From contig JADNRX010000063.1 in NCBI GenBank assembly GCA_015501595.1, forward strand, positions 1 through 64,000: a DNA stretch of 64,000 bases, read 5' to 3'. The position numbers and the translations under genes were made by a program. The notes beneath the pieces were generated by a model. The model had not been told where the DNA came from and did no database searches. It was given only the letters and a program-made list of their open reading frames with translations. How positions within the stretch are numbered: the first letter of the stretch is position 1; each line of letters opens with the position of its first letter. This document shows positions 34,757 to 47,048 of this stretch, piece by piece. The DNA comes from Hymenopellis radicata. Lineage: Eukaryota; Basidiomycota; Agaricomycetes; Agaricales; Physalacriaceae.

Positions 34757-36939
34757 ATGGACATTATCGACATCACGACCTCGTCGTCTGACGAGGCGGA
34801 CGACTACCACCCTAGACCGGCGCGCGTGCCACGCAAGGCTCTCAAGAAAGGAAAAGGCAAGGCAAGGGCGCCAACACCAGACAGCGATGTTCTGGTAATC
34901 TCGAGCTCGACATCGGGAGCCGACGATGATTGGCGGGAAGGATCTGAACACGCCTCTGCCAGTGGCTCGCACGATGTCATCGACGTGGACAGCGGGAGCA
35001 ATGAGCCGGACCCCCTCGCTCAGGTCTTGGAAATTGTACCCGACGTCGACCCGGCTTTCGTGGAGGAACTCATTGCCAAAAACCTCCCCACGTATGGCGA
35101 CAAGGTCGTAGAAACTGTGCTTCATACATTGCTCGAAGATCGTTCCTACCCCAAGAGCGTCAAGAAACGAAAATCTCAACTGGCCGCTGTTGGCGGCAGT
35201 GCGCCAAAGAAGGCAAAGGTTGACCACGGCCAAATCGACTATGCCTCTACGAACAGGAAATTTACAGGCGGGGTGTTCTATAATGACCTAGCGGTGGTGC
35301 GTCAATCTACCCCAAAACGACATGGTTCAATCTTGACGTCTTGCCAGGATCAATTGACTGTCGACTTTCCCGATATCCCAAAGGCACATCTCCGCAAGCT
35401 ATTGGCATCGAAGAAAGGCCTTTATGCACCGACGCATATCTTCATTGCTGACCAGAAGACGCGTGGCATTCCCATGGGGTACGTACCCAAGAAGACCGCA
35501 GTCCGAACAAAGGGCAAAGGTCGCGCCAGAGAGGACGCGGAGCTCGAGAGGGAGAAGGCGTGGCTAGCGCGACGAGAACAAGCGCCACCACCTGAAGAAG
35601 AAGTTGCAGAAGGAGAAGGGATCGAATGCGGCTGTTGCTTCACCGAATACCCATTCGACAAGATGGTCCAATGTCCGGATGCGCATCTATTCTGCTCTGA
35701 CTGCGTTACTCAGTATGCTGAAACTCAACTGGGATCTCACGACTCTTCTATTCTCTGTATGGATCAGTCTGGCTGTAAACATCCGTTCCCAGACAGCGAA
35801 CTCCGTCGTCTACTATCACCGAAGCTTTGGGAACTCTATGAGCGCGTCAAGCAGCGGAAGGAGATCGAGGCCGCTGGACTAGAAGGACTCGAGGAATGCC
35901 CGTTCTGCGAGTACAAGTGTGTTATCGAAAATCCTGAAGAGAAACTGTTCCGATGCGGCAACGAGGATACGTGTGGCGCAGTATCATGTCGTAACTGCAA
36001 GAAACCAGTCAGTTTGTTTTTCAGCCTCGAACGTATGTCTGCTCACCATGTTGCAGGATCATCTACCTAAGAGCTGCAAAGGTAAGCATTGTGTGTCTTT
36101 CCAAGGCCTAAAGTTAAAAGTGCGCCTTAGAAATGGAGGAGGACAAGCATTTGGACGGCAGACACCTAATTGAAGAAGCGATGAGTACGATTCCTATGAC
36201 TTGCTAACGAAACTCGTCTCTTATAATGGTGTTCAACTAGCTGAAGCTCTTATGAGGAAGTGTCCCAAGTGCACCAAAGGTGAACCCCCCATTGTGAATC
36301 GTTGTAATGGACTCTTATCTTGTTCTATAGCTTTCATAAAGGACGCAGGTGTATGTGCCTATCCAAAATTGCGTCTCTCGTGCTAACTTGGTCACAGTGC
36401 AACAAGATGATTTGTCCAAATTGCACAACAATGTCATGCTACGTCTGTAGACAGGTCATAACTGGATACGAGCACTTCAATGTAGGTATTCTTCGACGAT
36501 CGTTACTCCTAAAGCTCACTGAGGTTTGCTCTAGCAACAACCACCCGGACACCCAACAACTGCTGCCATGTCGAAGAAATGTTTGCTCTGGGACTCTGTT
36601 GATGCTCGCCATGCTGACGAGGTATGACCTGAGATTTCTTCGCCATTACGAAGCTAACAAGTTGTGCAGGTCAAAGCGGCGCAAGAGAAAGCGCTCGCGC
36701 AATATCGTGCCGAAAACCCTGATGTCGATGAATCTGCTGTAAAGGTCGACCTCCCTCCACCACCTCCGCCGGCACCTACGAATACTGTCAATCCGTATGC
36801 TGCTGCTATCAACGCCCAGCATGCACCTGGATTCGGTCCATTTTACGGTATGCCTCGGATGGGCTTTGCATTTCCTATCCCTGCCGCGCCGATTCCCCAA
36901 GTACATGTACCGCGGGCTAGACGTGGAAGACGACGATGA
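34757..36939 (+). CDS. RBR-type E3 ubiquitin ligase, RNF216/TRIAD3-like
   Basis: RING-between-RING ubiquitin ligase that passes ubiquitin through a catalytic Cys in RING2. A long first exon (34757 to about 36008) holds an acidic head (SSSDEADDYHPR), a CUE/UBA-like helix (VLEIVPDVDPAFVEELI), a charged linker, and RING1 (CGCCFTEYPFDKMVQC, HLFCSDC). Later exons give the IBR (CPFCEYKCVI, FRCGNEDTCGAVSCRNCKKP) and RING2 (MRKCPKC, GCNKMICPNC, MSCYVCRQVI). The tail is Pro/Ala-rich and ends in a basic RARRGRRR. The order and the CGCC RING1 match RNF216 relatives rather than parkin or ARI1. At least five short introns in the 3' half; the RING2 coding is split over three exons. Nuclear or cytosolic; substrates unknown. 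Confidence 0.82.
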
Positions 36940-37137
36940 TGTTCGAGCCAGTAATCCTATATTCGCATCAGATTTAGCCGCGTTATCATGTACCTTATAA
37001 TTTGTTATCTTAGAAATGCTCACGTCTTGACATATTATCGCAAGGGAACGAGAACCAGTTTCCTGGCGCGAGCAGCTGAAAGTTAAATTGCCATAACATA
37101 GTCACGTGGCAATTACCTTCCTCCGTTCCCCGTCGTC

Positions 37138-37706
37138 ATGTCCGTTCTAGTTGGTCCTATCGCCGGCGGGCTGGTCGCTGGCGGGGTGCGTTCAACTTGT
37201 AAACCTGCTTTACTACTGCTGATGGTTATTAGGTCTACTACGGTTTCTCCAATCTAATCCAGTCAAGGTTTGTGTCATGTCAATCACACACATTTCGATT
37301 GCTCATGGCTTACTAGGACTGAACAACACCGCAAAGAGTCTGTCCTACTCGCCGTCTTCTATGATGGATTGTAATTGAACTGCGCCGTAGCCTGCATCTC
37401 CTCAGCGTCCGTCTAGTGGACGCGCCAACGGTCGTTCCGGCCCCACCTTGCGCTGCGTCCCGGATTGCCCACCAACCTTTCGCCTCGCTGATGCACGAGA
37501 AGTGGAATGAACAAGTAGATGCGGCGTATAACTGGGTCAGGACGTCGGATCGGCGCTTGGAGGATTGGGGGCATAGACTTTTGCATGGCGACCAGCGGGA
37601 TAGTAAGTAGTTTATGGTATGTCGCCTCTGCCGATATTCTGTGTCGAATCACTGATATGTTGCAGGTACAGAGGGACTCGCTGTAGACCTGGCTTCACGA
37701 CTATGA
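37138..37706 (+). CDS. MIC12: MICOS subunit MIC12 (AIM5)-like small mitochondrial protein
   Basis: About 120 residues in five exons: 37138-37185 (MSVLVGPIAGGLVAGG), then VYYGFSNLIQSR, TEQHRK, a long exon with DLHLLSVRLVDAPTVVPAP and QPFASLMHEKWNEQVDAAYNW, then STEGLAVDLASRL. The N-terminal Gly/Ala-rich membrane segment followed by an amphipathic stretch with RTEQHRKDLHxLSxRL matches fungal MIC12/AIM5, a linker of the MIC10 subcomplex at cristae junctions. All splice borders are GT..AG and in phase. The family is short and poorly conserved, so the name is a considered guess. If right, the window has two MICOS genes. Confidence 0.6.
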
Positions 37707-39133
37707 CCCGCACGAAACTCTTGCGCTGCTACCTTTCCAGCGGCCCGACGTCAGATATAGCAAACCAGAGTCTTACTCTTTAGACAGCGCCAGCGCTACT
37801 CAGTTCAGTGTCACCTCCCGCCACATCACTCCAATCTTTAAGAGTCCCCAGTTCTTCAAGAAGGCAACGCGACCTTGGCAGTCGGAAAAGTCTTCTGAAG
37901 AGGCTCTTCGTGAGGTGCAACTTGCAATGGTTTATTTAGGTGGAGGATGCATTAAGGTCATGTTAAATCAGCCTGGTACAGACTGATTCCTCTCGAGCCG
38001 TCATGTATTTGACGACGATAAGCTGATCTACTTGTAGTCAACAACAAGCGGGTCTCCCCCGCTTCTCAACGTTCAACAGTGTACCAGAATCTACGATTTC
38101 CGCCAGTGTCTTCTCCCAGAGCAAAGTATGTCAGCCTCGTAGTGCCGACTCCTTTTGAGCGCGTCAGTGGCGGACTGTGGACTGCTTGTGTCGCCATCAT
38201 CCGCTTTCTATTTGGGTGAGACTTTTCCTCCTCAAAGGGGGCATCATCGTGTAAAGCATCGAGAGCGGCTTACAGGTTCGCTCCTATCGTTCTCCTCGTC
38301 CTAATATACGCATCAGCTGCATCCTCGTCGTGTCTGGGTTAAGGACGAAGACATCATTGCCGTTGGAGTCATGCAGGAATACAACGAAGGGGGTAAGCAC
38401 TCCATTTTCATCGTTGTTGCTAACGCTCATCTCAATGTAGTTTATGTACTCACATCAATCTTAATCGTAAAGATGCTGCCACGATGAACCACCAGATGGG
38501 AGGACTAGCTCCTAGGACTCCCATTGTGATTTAGAGCAAGTAACGAGCGGTTCACGTTTGATATCTACACTCGTATATTCTCTTGGCACGCCGTGACAAG
38601 CCAATCAGGAAGCGAACTAGCACATTTCTTCGGAACCGGTATGTTACCTCGCCTGTCTTTTGAGGGACGTTGAATCCGATATTCAGATGACTTGAAGACC
38701 ACTCAGAGTCCCTTCAAAGTGACTCGAAAGGGGGTAGCGGATCCGGAAACGATGAAACGATGAAACTTGGATGAAACGATGTCAAAGTAAGCCAACTACA
38801 CACAAGGGGGCTTTGGAGGGCAAGTAGCGGATAATAACGGCTGGTCATTATATGACTTTACGAGATACGAATAACGAAATCGTTGACCGAAATCATATTT
38901 GTCGATGACAGATTGCGTTGCGTGTATCTCGATGATCACCAAGCGCGAAGACTTTACTCAAGCAGCAACACAAAATCTTCTCATGAGCAGTACGTATCTT
39001 TGTCAAGATAGTTTATTGGAGTTCACCCTTATTCAGCTGATACACATCCTGGCAGGACTAGAGTCCATATAAAATAACTGTTCAGAACAATGCAGCCCCA
39101 TCACACAGACCACCTGCCTCTCTATTCATCGCC
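37707..39133. other. Unresolved stretch with coding-like pieces
   Basis: Several short stretches look like exons on the + strand: RPDVRYSKPESYSLDSASAT near 37740, SLVVPTPFERVSGGLWTACV near 38130-38210, and WVKDEDIIAVGVMQEYNEGG near 38340. Between them are stops and no clean set of introns. This may be a decayed or very intron-rich gene; no family is recognised. The last 300 bases are the promoter of the OYE gene. Confidence 0.3.
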
Positions 39134-40556
39134 ATGTCCAACGTCGCTGCTCTTTTTCAACCTCTCAAACTGGGGCCGCTCACGCTCAAGAACCGTATTT
39201 TCATGTCGGCATTGACGCGGAATCGGTCCGTCCCGACGAACGTTCCGAACGCGATTAACGCGGAATACTACAAACAACGCGCCCAGGGCGGCGCGGGTTT
39301 GATTGTCTCTGAGGGTGTTTTGGTCACTCAACAGGGTTCAGAGTGGCAGAACGCGCCTGGGCTCTGGAACAAGGAGCAGGTCGATGGCTGGAAAAAGGTC
39401 ACTGACGCGGTTCACGACGCGGGCAGCGTTATCTTCGCTCAACTCTGGCATGGTACGTCCATTCGTGCCCGATTTGTGCTCGTAACTGATCAATGGTTCA
39501 CAGTGGGACGCGTCAGTCACCCCGATGCGCCGGAGCAAATTGCCGCTGGAGTTCCCGTTTACGCGCCATCTGCGCTCGCTGCGCGTGGAGGCAAGTTTAG
39601 GTTCCTTGAGGGAGAGCCTGGTTATGTCACTGTGTGTATCTCTCTCTGAGTACTCGTATATTCGACGTGATCTAACATCCGTCTCTTTCAGCCAACCGCG
39701 ATCGATGACCCATGGAAGTTGGTAGCGCTCTTCAAGCAGGCTGCCATCAACGCGAAAGAAGCTGGGTTTGATGGTGTCGAGAGTCAGACAGCTTTCTCGC
39801 CGTATTCATACCTCCGTACTAATGGTTTGACACAGTTCATGGCGCGAACGGATATCTCGTTCACCAGTTCCTCGATAGCACCTCCAACCACCGTACCGAC
39901 CAGTGGGGTGGGAGCGTGGAGAACCGTTCTCGTTTCGGCCTGGAGGTGCTCAAAGCTGCTATCGATGTCTGGGGCGCGGACGGGGTGGGCATCAAGTTGA
40001 ACCCTGCTGGAGGGTACAACGACATGGGGTACGTTCATCACGCGCCGTTAGATGTGTATTCACTGAGTATCTCGTTCAAAAGAATGCCCCTCGAGGAAAC
40101 CATTGAAACGTTCAAGTATTTCATCGAAGAGGCCGACAAGCTCGGTATGGCATATTTCGCCTTGGTCAGATACGCAGAGATCCTTGACCCAGAATATGAC
40201 GGTGAGTTCCCCAACTTGCTTGTCTACCTGATCGTATACTGACGCTCCGTTCAGGGAAGAGAAGGGCGACTATCCATGATATCATTCCTACATACGGTCC
40301 TTTCGTCAAGAAAGCCTTGGTCCTCGCCAACGCTGGTTTCACCCCCGTCGAGGCGGCAGAGCACATCGAGAGCGGCAAGGTCGCTGGTGCCTTCTTCGGT
40401 TTCCCGTGGGTAACACATCCCGATCTCGCTCTGAGGGTTAAGCACAGCAAGGCGCTGGACAACGCCCCCGATTTTCCCCATCTCTTTGGAATGGGAGGTG
40501 ATCTGGAAAGCCAGAGGAAGGGGTACACGGATTATCCCATTGCTTCATACGCTTGA
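39134..40556 (+). CDS. Old Yellow Enzyme family NADH:flavin oxidoreductase
   Basis: FMN-dependent ene-reductase that reduces activated C=C bonds with NAD(P)H; a cytosolic (beta/alpha)8 barrel. About 370 residues, full length. Exons from 39134 with introns at about 39452-39503, 39632-39690, 39782-39835, 40029-40082 and 40201-40253. What is seen: [25 protein letters not shown] (FMN-binding strand 1), [44 protein letters not shown] (the substrate-binding HxxN pair), [29 protein letters not shown] and YTDYP. The HxxN form is typical of classical OYE. Frame is intact throughout. Confidence 0.9.
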
Positions 40557-41378
40557 ATAGTATACCAGTGATTCCTGACCACCCTAGTAGATTTGTGGTA
40601 TATAGATAATGGTGTAGAATGCATAAACAAACCTCTCAAATTAACTCAAGTTCAGTGTTTCGACGTAGAACAGCATCTCTGCGTTTATGTTTCAGTGAGT
40701 GTTGATCAACATTCGACATGCCAGTGAGTAGGAAGACAGTCGTTCCTTCTATGCCCCGCCTCGTCATCATTTCCGGCACCTCGGCATTTTGCTCATGACT
40801 TTGGCGGTGGCAGTGCTCGCTCCTCCAGGACTCGTACGACAGCATCGAGTTCGTGCCGCTGACACGTTCATATCCTTCGCAATGCTGTCTGATGATGAAA
40901 ACTCTGCCTAGGACTGTTGTACGCCAATATCGACCTCTTTTCGTGCGTGAATGACACGCGGTGTTGAGCGTAACAATTTTTCAAGTACTCATAATGATAC
41001 TTACTGCCCACGCGTCACAGGTCTGTTTCTGCGGTGACCCTGCATCGTGAGGTATGTATGTACAGTTTTGCGGTACGTTGGTCTCTTGAGAGCTTAGCCA
41101 GGTTTGGAGCTGGACACCGTTGATGCGGGTCAGGAGCTATCATTCTGCGCGGCTTTGTCTGCTGGTACAGATTCCCATGGTGGTCTTGCCATGGTAGTCT
41201 GCGCTTGTCAAACTCACCGTCTGTATCCGCGAGTGGTTTATCTGTACTCTCAGTCAGGAAATAGCGAGAAACAAAAACGCATCTAATGTTTATACTGTAC
41301 GATATAGTAAGACAGCTCTAGATAACGGAGAAAAAGGTAAGGTGCTCTATGTGTATACAATACAATGCATCGCGAAAA
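40557..41378. other. Convergent intergenic region, OYE and transporter
   Basis: 3' flanks of two convergent genes. Only short frames without features. No gene seen. Confidence 0.4.
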
Positions 41379-43328
41379 TTAAACCCTGGCCCAAATGCGA
41401 CGATCTTTTGAGAATCGCGCTATGAATTTCAATGAGCAACATTGGACGAACATGATGGGACGAGCTCACCGTAGAGAACGAAAAATGCGCCGACTATCAT
41501 CATGCCCCCGGAGTACAGAGTCAATGCCCACCACTGACGACCTGAGCTGCTCAGAATAACACCAGATATGGAGCCGCCAGCCAATTGGCCTACGGTAACA
41601 TTCAGTTCGAGTTTATGTAAATCGAACAAGGCATTAACGTACCAGGGGCATTCATCAATATCATGAATCCTGTTATAGTCGACAAGTTATCCAACCCAAA
41701 CAAGTTCGCGCAGACAACAGGAATGAGACTGATGAACCAACAGCCGACCAGGCCATACAAGACCGAGTACACCATGATCGACGCATAGCTTTTGCAGAAC
41801 GGCCAGATCACGATTTGGAAAAGGCCGCCAAAGAAGAACGAGGAGAAGAAGACGTTGATGGGGCCAAACGTGTCTGCGAATGTGCCGGCAGATATCTAGA
41901 CAGATTGTTCAAGCAAAGGGTATTGCATACGTTAGTCAACAAGACGGTGCGCCATAGGCAGCGGAAGAAATGTGGCAATCAGCTTACGCGTCCGATTCCA
42001 GCTTCGAGACATGTCAGACAACCAGTAAAACCAGCTAGTAAATGCGACTCACCACAGAAATTCATTACCACAAGTGGTCCTACAACAAGAAGCGAATCCT
42101 CGTCCAAGGACGGAACGTATTGCTTCACGTAGGTTGAACTGTAGTAGAAAGGAGACTTGCCATGATATCAGAGAACGATACACAGCTGACTGAAGAACGA
42201 ATGCCTACCAAATAACCGAACAGGCCAAGAAAAATGGAGGCAGCAAGGCTGTAAAACTGGCCGTTGATACGCTCTGGAAGCCATCGCTGCGGCCTACGAG
42301 GCGCGCCCACGGCCTGTGGGCGACGTCTTTCCTTGATCAAAAACAGAGCCACAATCCACACAAATCCGTGCATGGAGCTATAGACCAACATCGCATTTCG
42401 GAAGCCAACTTTTGTCAAACTGTGCGAAATGATTAGCAAAGGGATAGACACAAGCCTAAAGAGAGAACTAACAGTTGTCGAACGATCAAGGATCCAATTG
42501 CAGCCCCGAATCCCGAGCCGCTGACTGCGATACCGGTCGCGAATCCTCGTCTATGGAGGAACCACTGCGAGGGAATGGACATGTATAACGGCATACCGAG
42601 ACCTTGTGAGAACCCCAAGAAGAATCCTTGAAAGAGGAAGATGTGGTACAGCTTGGTGGCAAAGGCAGACGCAAGCAGCGATAGGTAGGCCAAAAAGCAA
42701 CTGAGCGCTATCATTTTCTGGAGACCATATCAGTTTCATTCACTTGTCGTTCATGAAAAGTGCCGGACCTTATAGCCACTGCATGAACGAACCACGATGA
42801 GTGATTAAAGACGCTAAAGTTAGAGAAAAGACTTACTATCGGTCGCCGATTCCTCCGGCAAGATAGGATGTTATTCCCATGACCTATAGGTCGTTAGTGG
42901 CGGTGACAGCCAAAAAAGACTGAACCTTACAAAGTTCTGTAGGCCGCCTGCAAGACTGATGATACTCAAACTCGTTTCAGGAAACATATGTGAATGGTAG
43001 TAGTCTTGTAGAGCTCCCCATACCAGGCCGAAACCCCTGGGCGAAACAATGAACGATGTATGACTCGACTAGAGAGAGACGCTTACATGCATGTGCAGGC
43101 GAAGAGGAAGCAGCCGAAGACGATGGACCATGCTCTAAGTCCACCGTCTGGAAATGTCCAGTCAGGCGGCGCGTGGTGATCTTGGTCGGTCGCAGGCCCT
43201 TGTTCCTTGTCGTGCGATTTTTCATCGAAGTGGGGGGTCGTGGGGACAGGTGCAAGTAAGGCCTCCGCGGGCACATCTGCCGGATCGCAGATTTGCATTC
43301 TCGACATTGTTGTTGGGAGGACGGACAT
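41379..43328 (-). CDS. MFS transporter, monocarboxylate permease-like
   Basis: Plasma-membrane major-facilitator protein of the fungal monocarboxylate-permease-like group; transported solute not known. Starts at 43328 with an 80-residue hydrophilic N-terminus ending PPDWTFPDGGLRAWSIVFG, the usual lead into TM1 in this family (DGGxxAW). About 12 membrane segments over some ten exons follow, e.g. YHIFLFQGFFLGFSQGLGMP, GFATGIAVSGSGFGAAIGSL, NGQFYSLAASIFLGLFGYL, ALTLYSGGMMIVGAFFVLY. The last exon gives RFSKDRRIWARV and a TAA at 41379. Introns are short and GT..AG. The FATGIAVSGSGFGAAIG motif (TM5) is conserved in the group. Confidence 0.85.
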
Positions 43329-43988
43329 GTTCGTTTTCCATCTGTCGAGAGCTTATAAAGGAAGAAGGCAGGCGAAATGAAGTGAACATACGCTGTATTA
43401 TGTATGGGGGGAGATTGTTCAGCCAATGGCAATAAGTAGACAAAAGGTCCGTTGCCCGAGGCCAACCAGACACATGTTCAGACTTTGCAAATTCGTCGGA
43501 CTGAGGAATCCGACTCGTCACTCCGAGGAGGAGATGAGGCCGTCGGCAACGAGTTGACAATGACATGGGAGGATACGTCGCAGTGCTCAGTCTCGTCGTC
43601 GCGCTACAGTACGTGTTCTTGAAATTGAAGAGCTGTAGAGTCGAAAATAGTTCGCATTTCCGGCAGCCACGAAGGACCGAGTCGTGGAACGCCCTGCTGC
43701 GACAGAACAATCATTGCATTCCAGACGTATTCCAATTTCCGAGGAGGGTCCAGTGAGTAAGAAAAGAGCTGTCATTCGTAAAACCTTGTATTAGTGATGG
43801 TCATCAGGCCTTCAGGTCTTAATGGTGCATTGCCAAGTCAAGAACGTTCGTTCAACTTCAGGTTCGGAGTTCGCTCCGACAACCGAAGTATTTCCTTTCT
43901 CAGTCCTTTTCACTACTTATCATTAACCGACGGTACAGGGATTTCTGCGGCTTGCCACCATGAGGTTTATTGACACATTTCAGACAAG
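43329..43988. other. Divergent promoter region
   Basis: About 660 bases between the transporter start (minus) and the next gene (plus). No supported coding. Confidence 0.4.
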
Positions 43989-45029
43989 ATGGCCGACAAT
44001 GGGCGTCGTTACTTGACCGATGAAGAAATCGTCGAGGCCGCCGCAAAGATGCGCGTTGCAGACCCCAACGTCGACAACGGCGCGTTCAGCTCCCAAAAGC
44101 GCGCTGAAATGGTCACCCTTGTTCGCATTATGGGCGCCACCAAGCTCCAATCCAAGTCGGCCACGGACGCTGAGGTCGAGCGCCGACTTCGCCTTGCACT
44201 CTGGGACTCGCAGCGCCTGGAAAATTACTTCCCGGGCAAGGCATTTTCTAAATCGCCCAAGTTGGATCCTTCAAAATTCCCCGCTTGGCCGGATTGGAAG
44301 AAGCCCCATCCAGAACTAAGGTCCGATCGGATTGGCGCTGTTCGTATGGATGGGTTCAAAGACGCGGCGCGAATGGACACTTATGTTTTCCGCCATTTCA
44401 CCGCGTCAGCTTTTACTCAAATGGAAAACATGCAAGGCGTTCCTATGAACGCCCCGGACAGTATCCAAGGGTCGTGGATCGGCGTGAAAGCAAAGATGTT
44501 GAGCGCTGCCTTGGATATTACTCGAGAGGGTATGCCGCCGTGTTCAAGTGTAACGATATATGGTTTTCTCATTGATTCGAGCAGGAGGCGCCGCAACGCC
44601 CTTCGTGACTTTCTTTGCAAACGACTCTCAAGGGAACAACGAATCTATGTTCATAATGGAAATCCTCGATGTCAGACAAGTAGCTTGGCCGGAGCCTACC
44701 AAGAAGGTATCCGTAGTACTTTCTAAACAAATTCGCTTGCTGAGATTGTTTTCAGGCATGGGAGCAAATCAGGACTTGTCAAGAGACGAAGTTCGGTCAC
44801 TCCGCTACTGGTCTGTAACTTGGTTGTGGCGTTGCCCTTCTGACCCATTGATCGAGCAGGTCCCATTGTTCCGATGTTGCAAACTCCCAAGATGCCTCTT
44901 ATTCTTGTCAGGTATACATACATGAATGGCCGTCCAGAGGTGAATGTTCTACCGACGCCTTCGGATGCCGCTAAACTATTGTTAGGGAGGATCCCAGTTC
45001 ACACTCCATCTACAAAGCCGTCTGGCTGA
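43989..45029 (+). CDS. Unrecognised protein, possibly N-terminal half of the MYND protein that follows
   Basis: About 280 residues in four exons. It has a charged N-terminus (YLTDEEIVEAAAKMR, SQKRAEMVTLVRIMGA), a WDSQRLENYFPGKAF stretch, KPHPELRSDRIGAVRMDGFKDAARMDTYVFRHF, MENMQGVPM, and SWIGVKAKMLSAALDIT. The spliced 3' part reads AWEQIRTCQETKFGHSATG, PIVPMLQTPKMPLILVRYTY, NVLPTPSDAAKLLLGRIPVH. The stop at 45027 lies four bases from the ATG of the next frame, which is far too close for two independent fungal genes. No intron connects them; a small insertion or loss of two bases would. No domain recognised. Confidence 0.55.
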
Positions 45030-45033
45030 AACG

Positions 45034-46192
45034 ATGCCAGGTGCATCTCCGCGTAAAGTTCTGGAACAACTGCAAGAGCATCTCGGTAGCGGGATAGAAA
45101 CCCCTGATGCACACTTGCGAACGTTTGCGCGCCTACTTTCGTACAACTCCAGTCTCCTCGATCCTACTTTCGTTGATGAGCTGCAGTCGCATTGGAATGG
45201 TATTTCTCACGACGTCATTAAAGAGACTAGGATCAGTTTCTTTGTCCCCTGCCTAAGGTTGCGATGGAGGTACGTCTGTCTGTAGCGATGTTTGAAGAAA
45301 CTGGACTGAATACTTTCAGGGCGTTGGAAGAGATTGAGAGTGGCATTCCTCTCAAGCCTCCCCAGACAACCTGCAACGCATGCGGAAAGCCTGCTGAGAG
45401 ACTGATCTGCAACTCGTACGCTTTCGGCATTGTGTTCGCGACATAGAAGCTGATGTGCTGATTCATAGGTGCAAGTTCGTGGTAGGTGTTTTATTTCCTT
45501 TGCTGTTTTCCATCACCTCCATCCTCCTGTCACTTAGTTTTATTGCGGTACGGATTGCAACAAGAGTGATTGGCCAAATCATAAGGTCGGGCGATCTGTT
45601 CTCACCGCCGTCTTCGTGTGTCCTCATCACCCCGTACAGGCCGAGTGTAAGCTCTCTAAGCGGTTGCTCACCGATCCCGCCAGCTTCCCACAAAACAAAC
45701 TTTACATCTCCGCGCGGACCTACGTGGATTTCGTTCCTGAAAGCGGCTACGCTATCGAGCAAGAAGCCATCAAGTACAGCGGCTCATGCAGCATCAACGA
45801 TTGCCCACACAACGAGTATGGCAATGAGCGCTTCCTCGTCTCGACACAGATGCCCGCAACGTACAGTCACAACGGACAATATCAAGGGCAGACCGTGTTT
45901 CTGTGGGATCGCCGACGCAGTATACTTCTGAGGACATCCCCCGGAGATCCGCCGATGGCCAGGGAGAGAGGAATGCCCTTCGAAATCCCATTTCATCCGC
46001 AGGGCTACGCGAACTACGTCAAGGCGGTGAGACAGAAGGGACGGCAGAGGCAGTTCATTCATCTATGGGCGAAGCGAGTTGGAGATTGTATTGAACTTGA
46101 GTGAGGCGTTCCTTCCTTAGGCTTGCTAGCAACTGACATCTCATAATAGTCTGGATGATATTCCTGACCAAGGCTCCATTACGTGGTCTTGA
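45034..46192 (+). CDS. MYND-type zinc finger protein
   Basis: MYND fingers bind two zincs and recruit partners through Pro-rich motifs. Exon 1 (45034 to about 45224) is helical (KVLEQLQEHLGSGIETPDAH, LSYNSSLLDPTFVDELQSHW). The finger is built from four exons: CNACGKPAERLICNSCKF, FYCGTDCNKSDWPNHK and AEC, i.e. C-x2-C...C-x2-C...YC-x3-C...H-x3-C, complete. The C-terminal part is unrecognised (KLYISARTYVDFVPESGYAIE, ATYSHNGQYQGQTVFLWDRR, PFEIPFHPQGYANYVKAVRQ) and ends with LDDIPDQGSITWS after a last intron. Probably one gene with the preceding frame. Confidence 0.7.
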
Positions 46193-46793
46193 GATACCAT
46201 CATGACTATAGTTCCTGTACGATGTAATACGTGAGCGTGTACTCACATCAATTTAGGACAGATGCTAGCTCTGCCGACATCCACGCGCTTCATGTTCATG
46301 TTCGCTGTCGAATTCCAGCGTTTTCCGAATCAAGTACAGTAGGTCTGGCATGCGACTCATTCCCCACAGACAGGCGCATCAAAATAGACGGCGATCTGGG
46401 CTTAAGCCTTAACGTCGCTACAAGTGCTCTCCATAGAACGCGTTTTGATTTCTGACTGTCCATATATAGAAGTTCCTTTAATACCGTGTGTTCTTGGACC
46501 CACAACCGCGATTGGCACGGAGGACCTATGGCTTTCGCCGTGGACCCACAGACATCATTTTACTTGCGGAAAGCGCTGGTAATGACCTTGTCCAAGTAAG
46601 CCTTGACGGCGGCATCAATTCCATATTACTTTCGTAACATCCTTACAAACTCGCCTCCAGATCTCCCGACGCCCAAAAGGTGTTCGACGTTGGGAACACT
46701 TTAAGTTGTGAGACCTTGTCGCTTCGGGGGTGGCGAATCACCCCTCAGTGACGTTTCGAAAGGTCAGCATGTTCCAACTGATCTGAGTTCACC

Positions 46794-46939
46794 GAGAAAT
46801 ATTGCCCGTCGCGCTGATTTTCCTTTGGACTCACAGTGACGAACCTTAGCTATTGAGTTGGCGGAGAAATATTGCCCGCCGTTGTGAGCGCTGATTTTCT
46901 TTTGGACTTACAGTGACGAACCTTAGCTGTTGAGTTAGC
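46794..46939. repeat. Minisatellite A, 2 copies of about 70 bases
   Basis: Each unit runs GAGAAATATTGCCCG ... GCTGATTTTC ... CAGTGACGAACCTTAGC, then TATTGAGTTGGCG or TGTTGAGTTAGCG. The same array in unit B has three copies. Confidence 0.85.
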
Positions 46940-47048
46940 GCAGGCGGAATCAACCTTGTAACATTGTAACATGAAGAGGGCCCTTGAGAGTACTTAAGAC
47001 CCGCGGACGGTTGTCTTTCCCTATTCACGCCTTATTCACTCCACAAAA

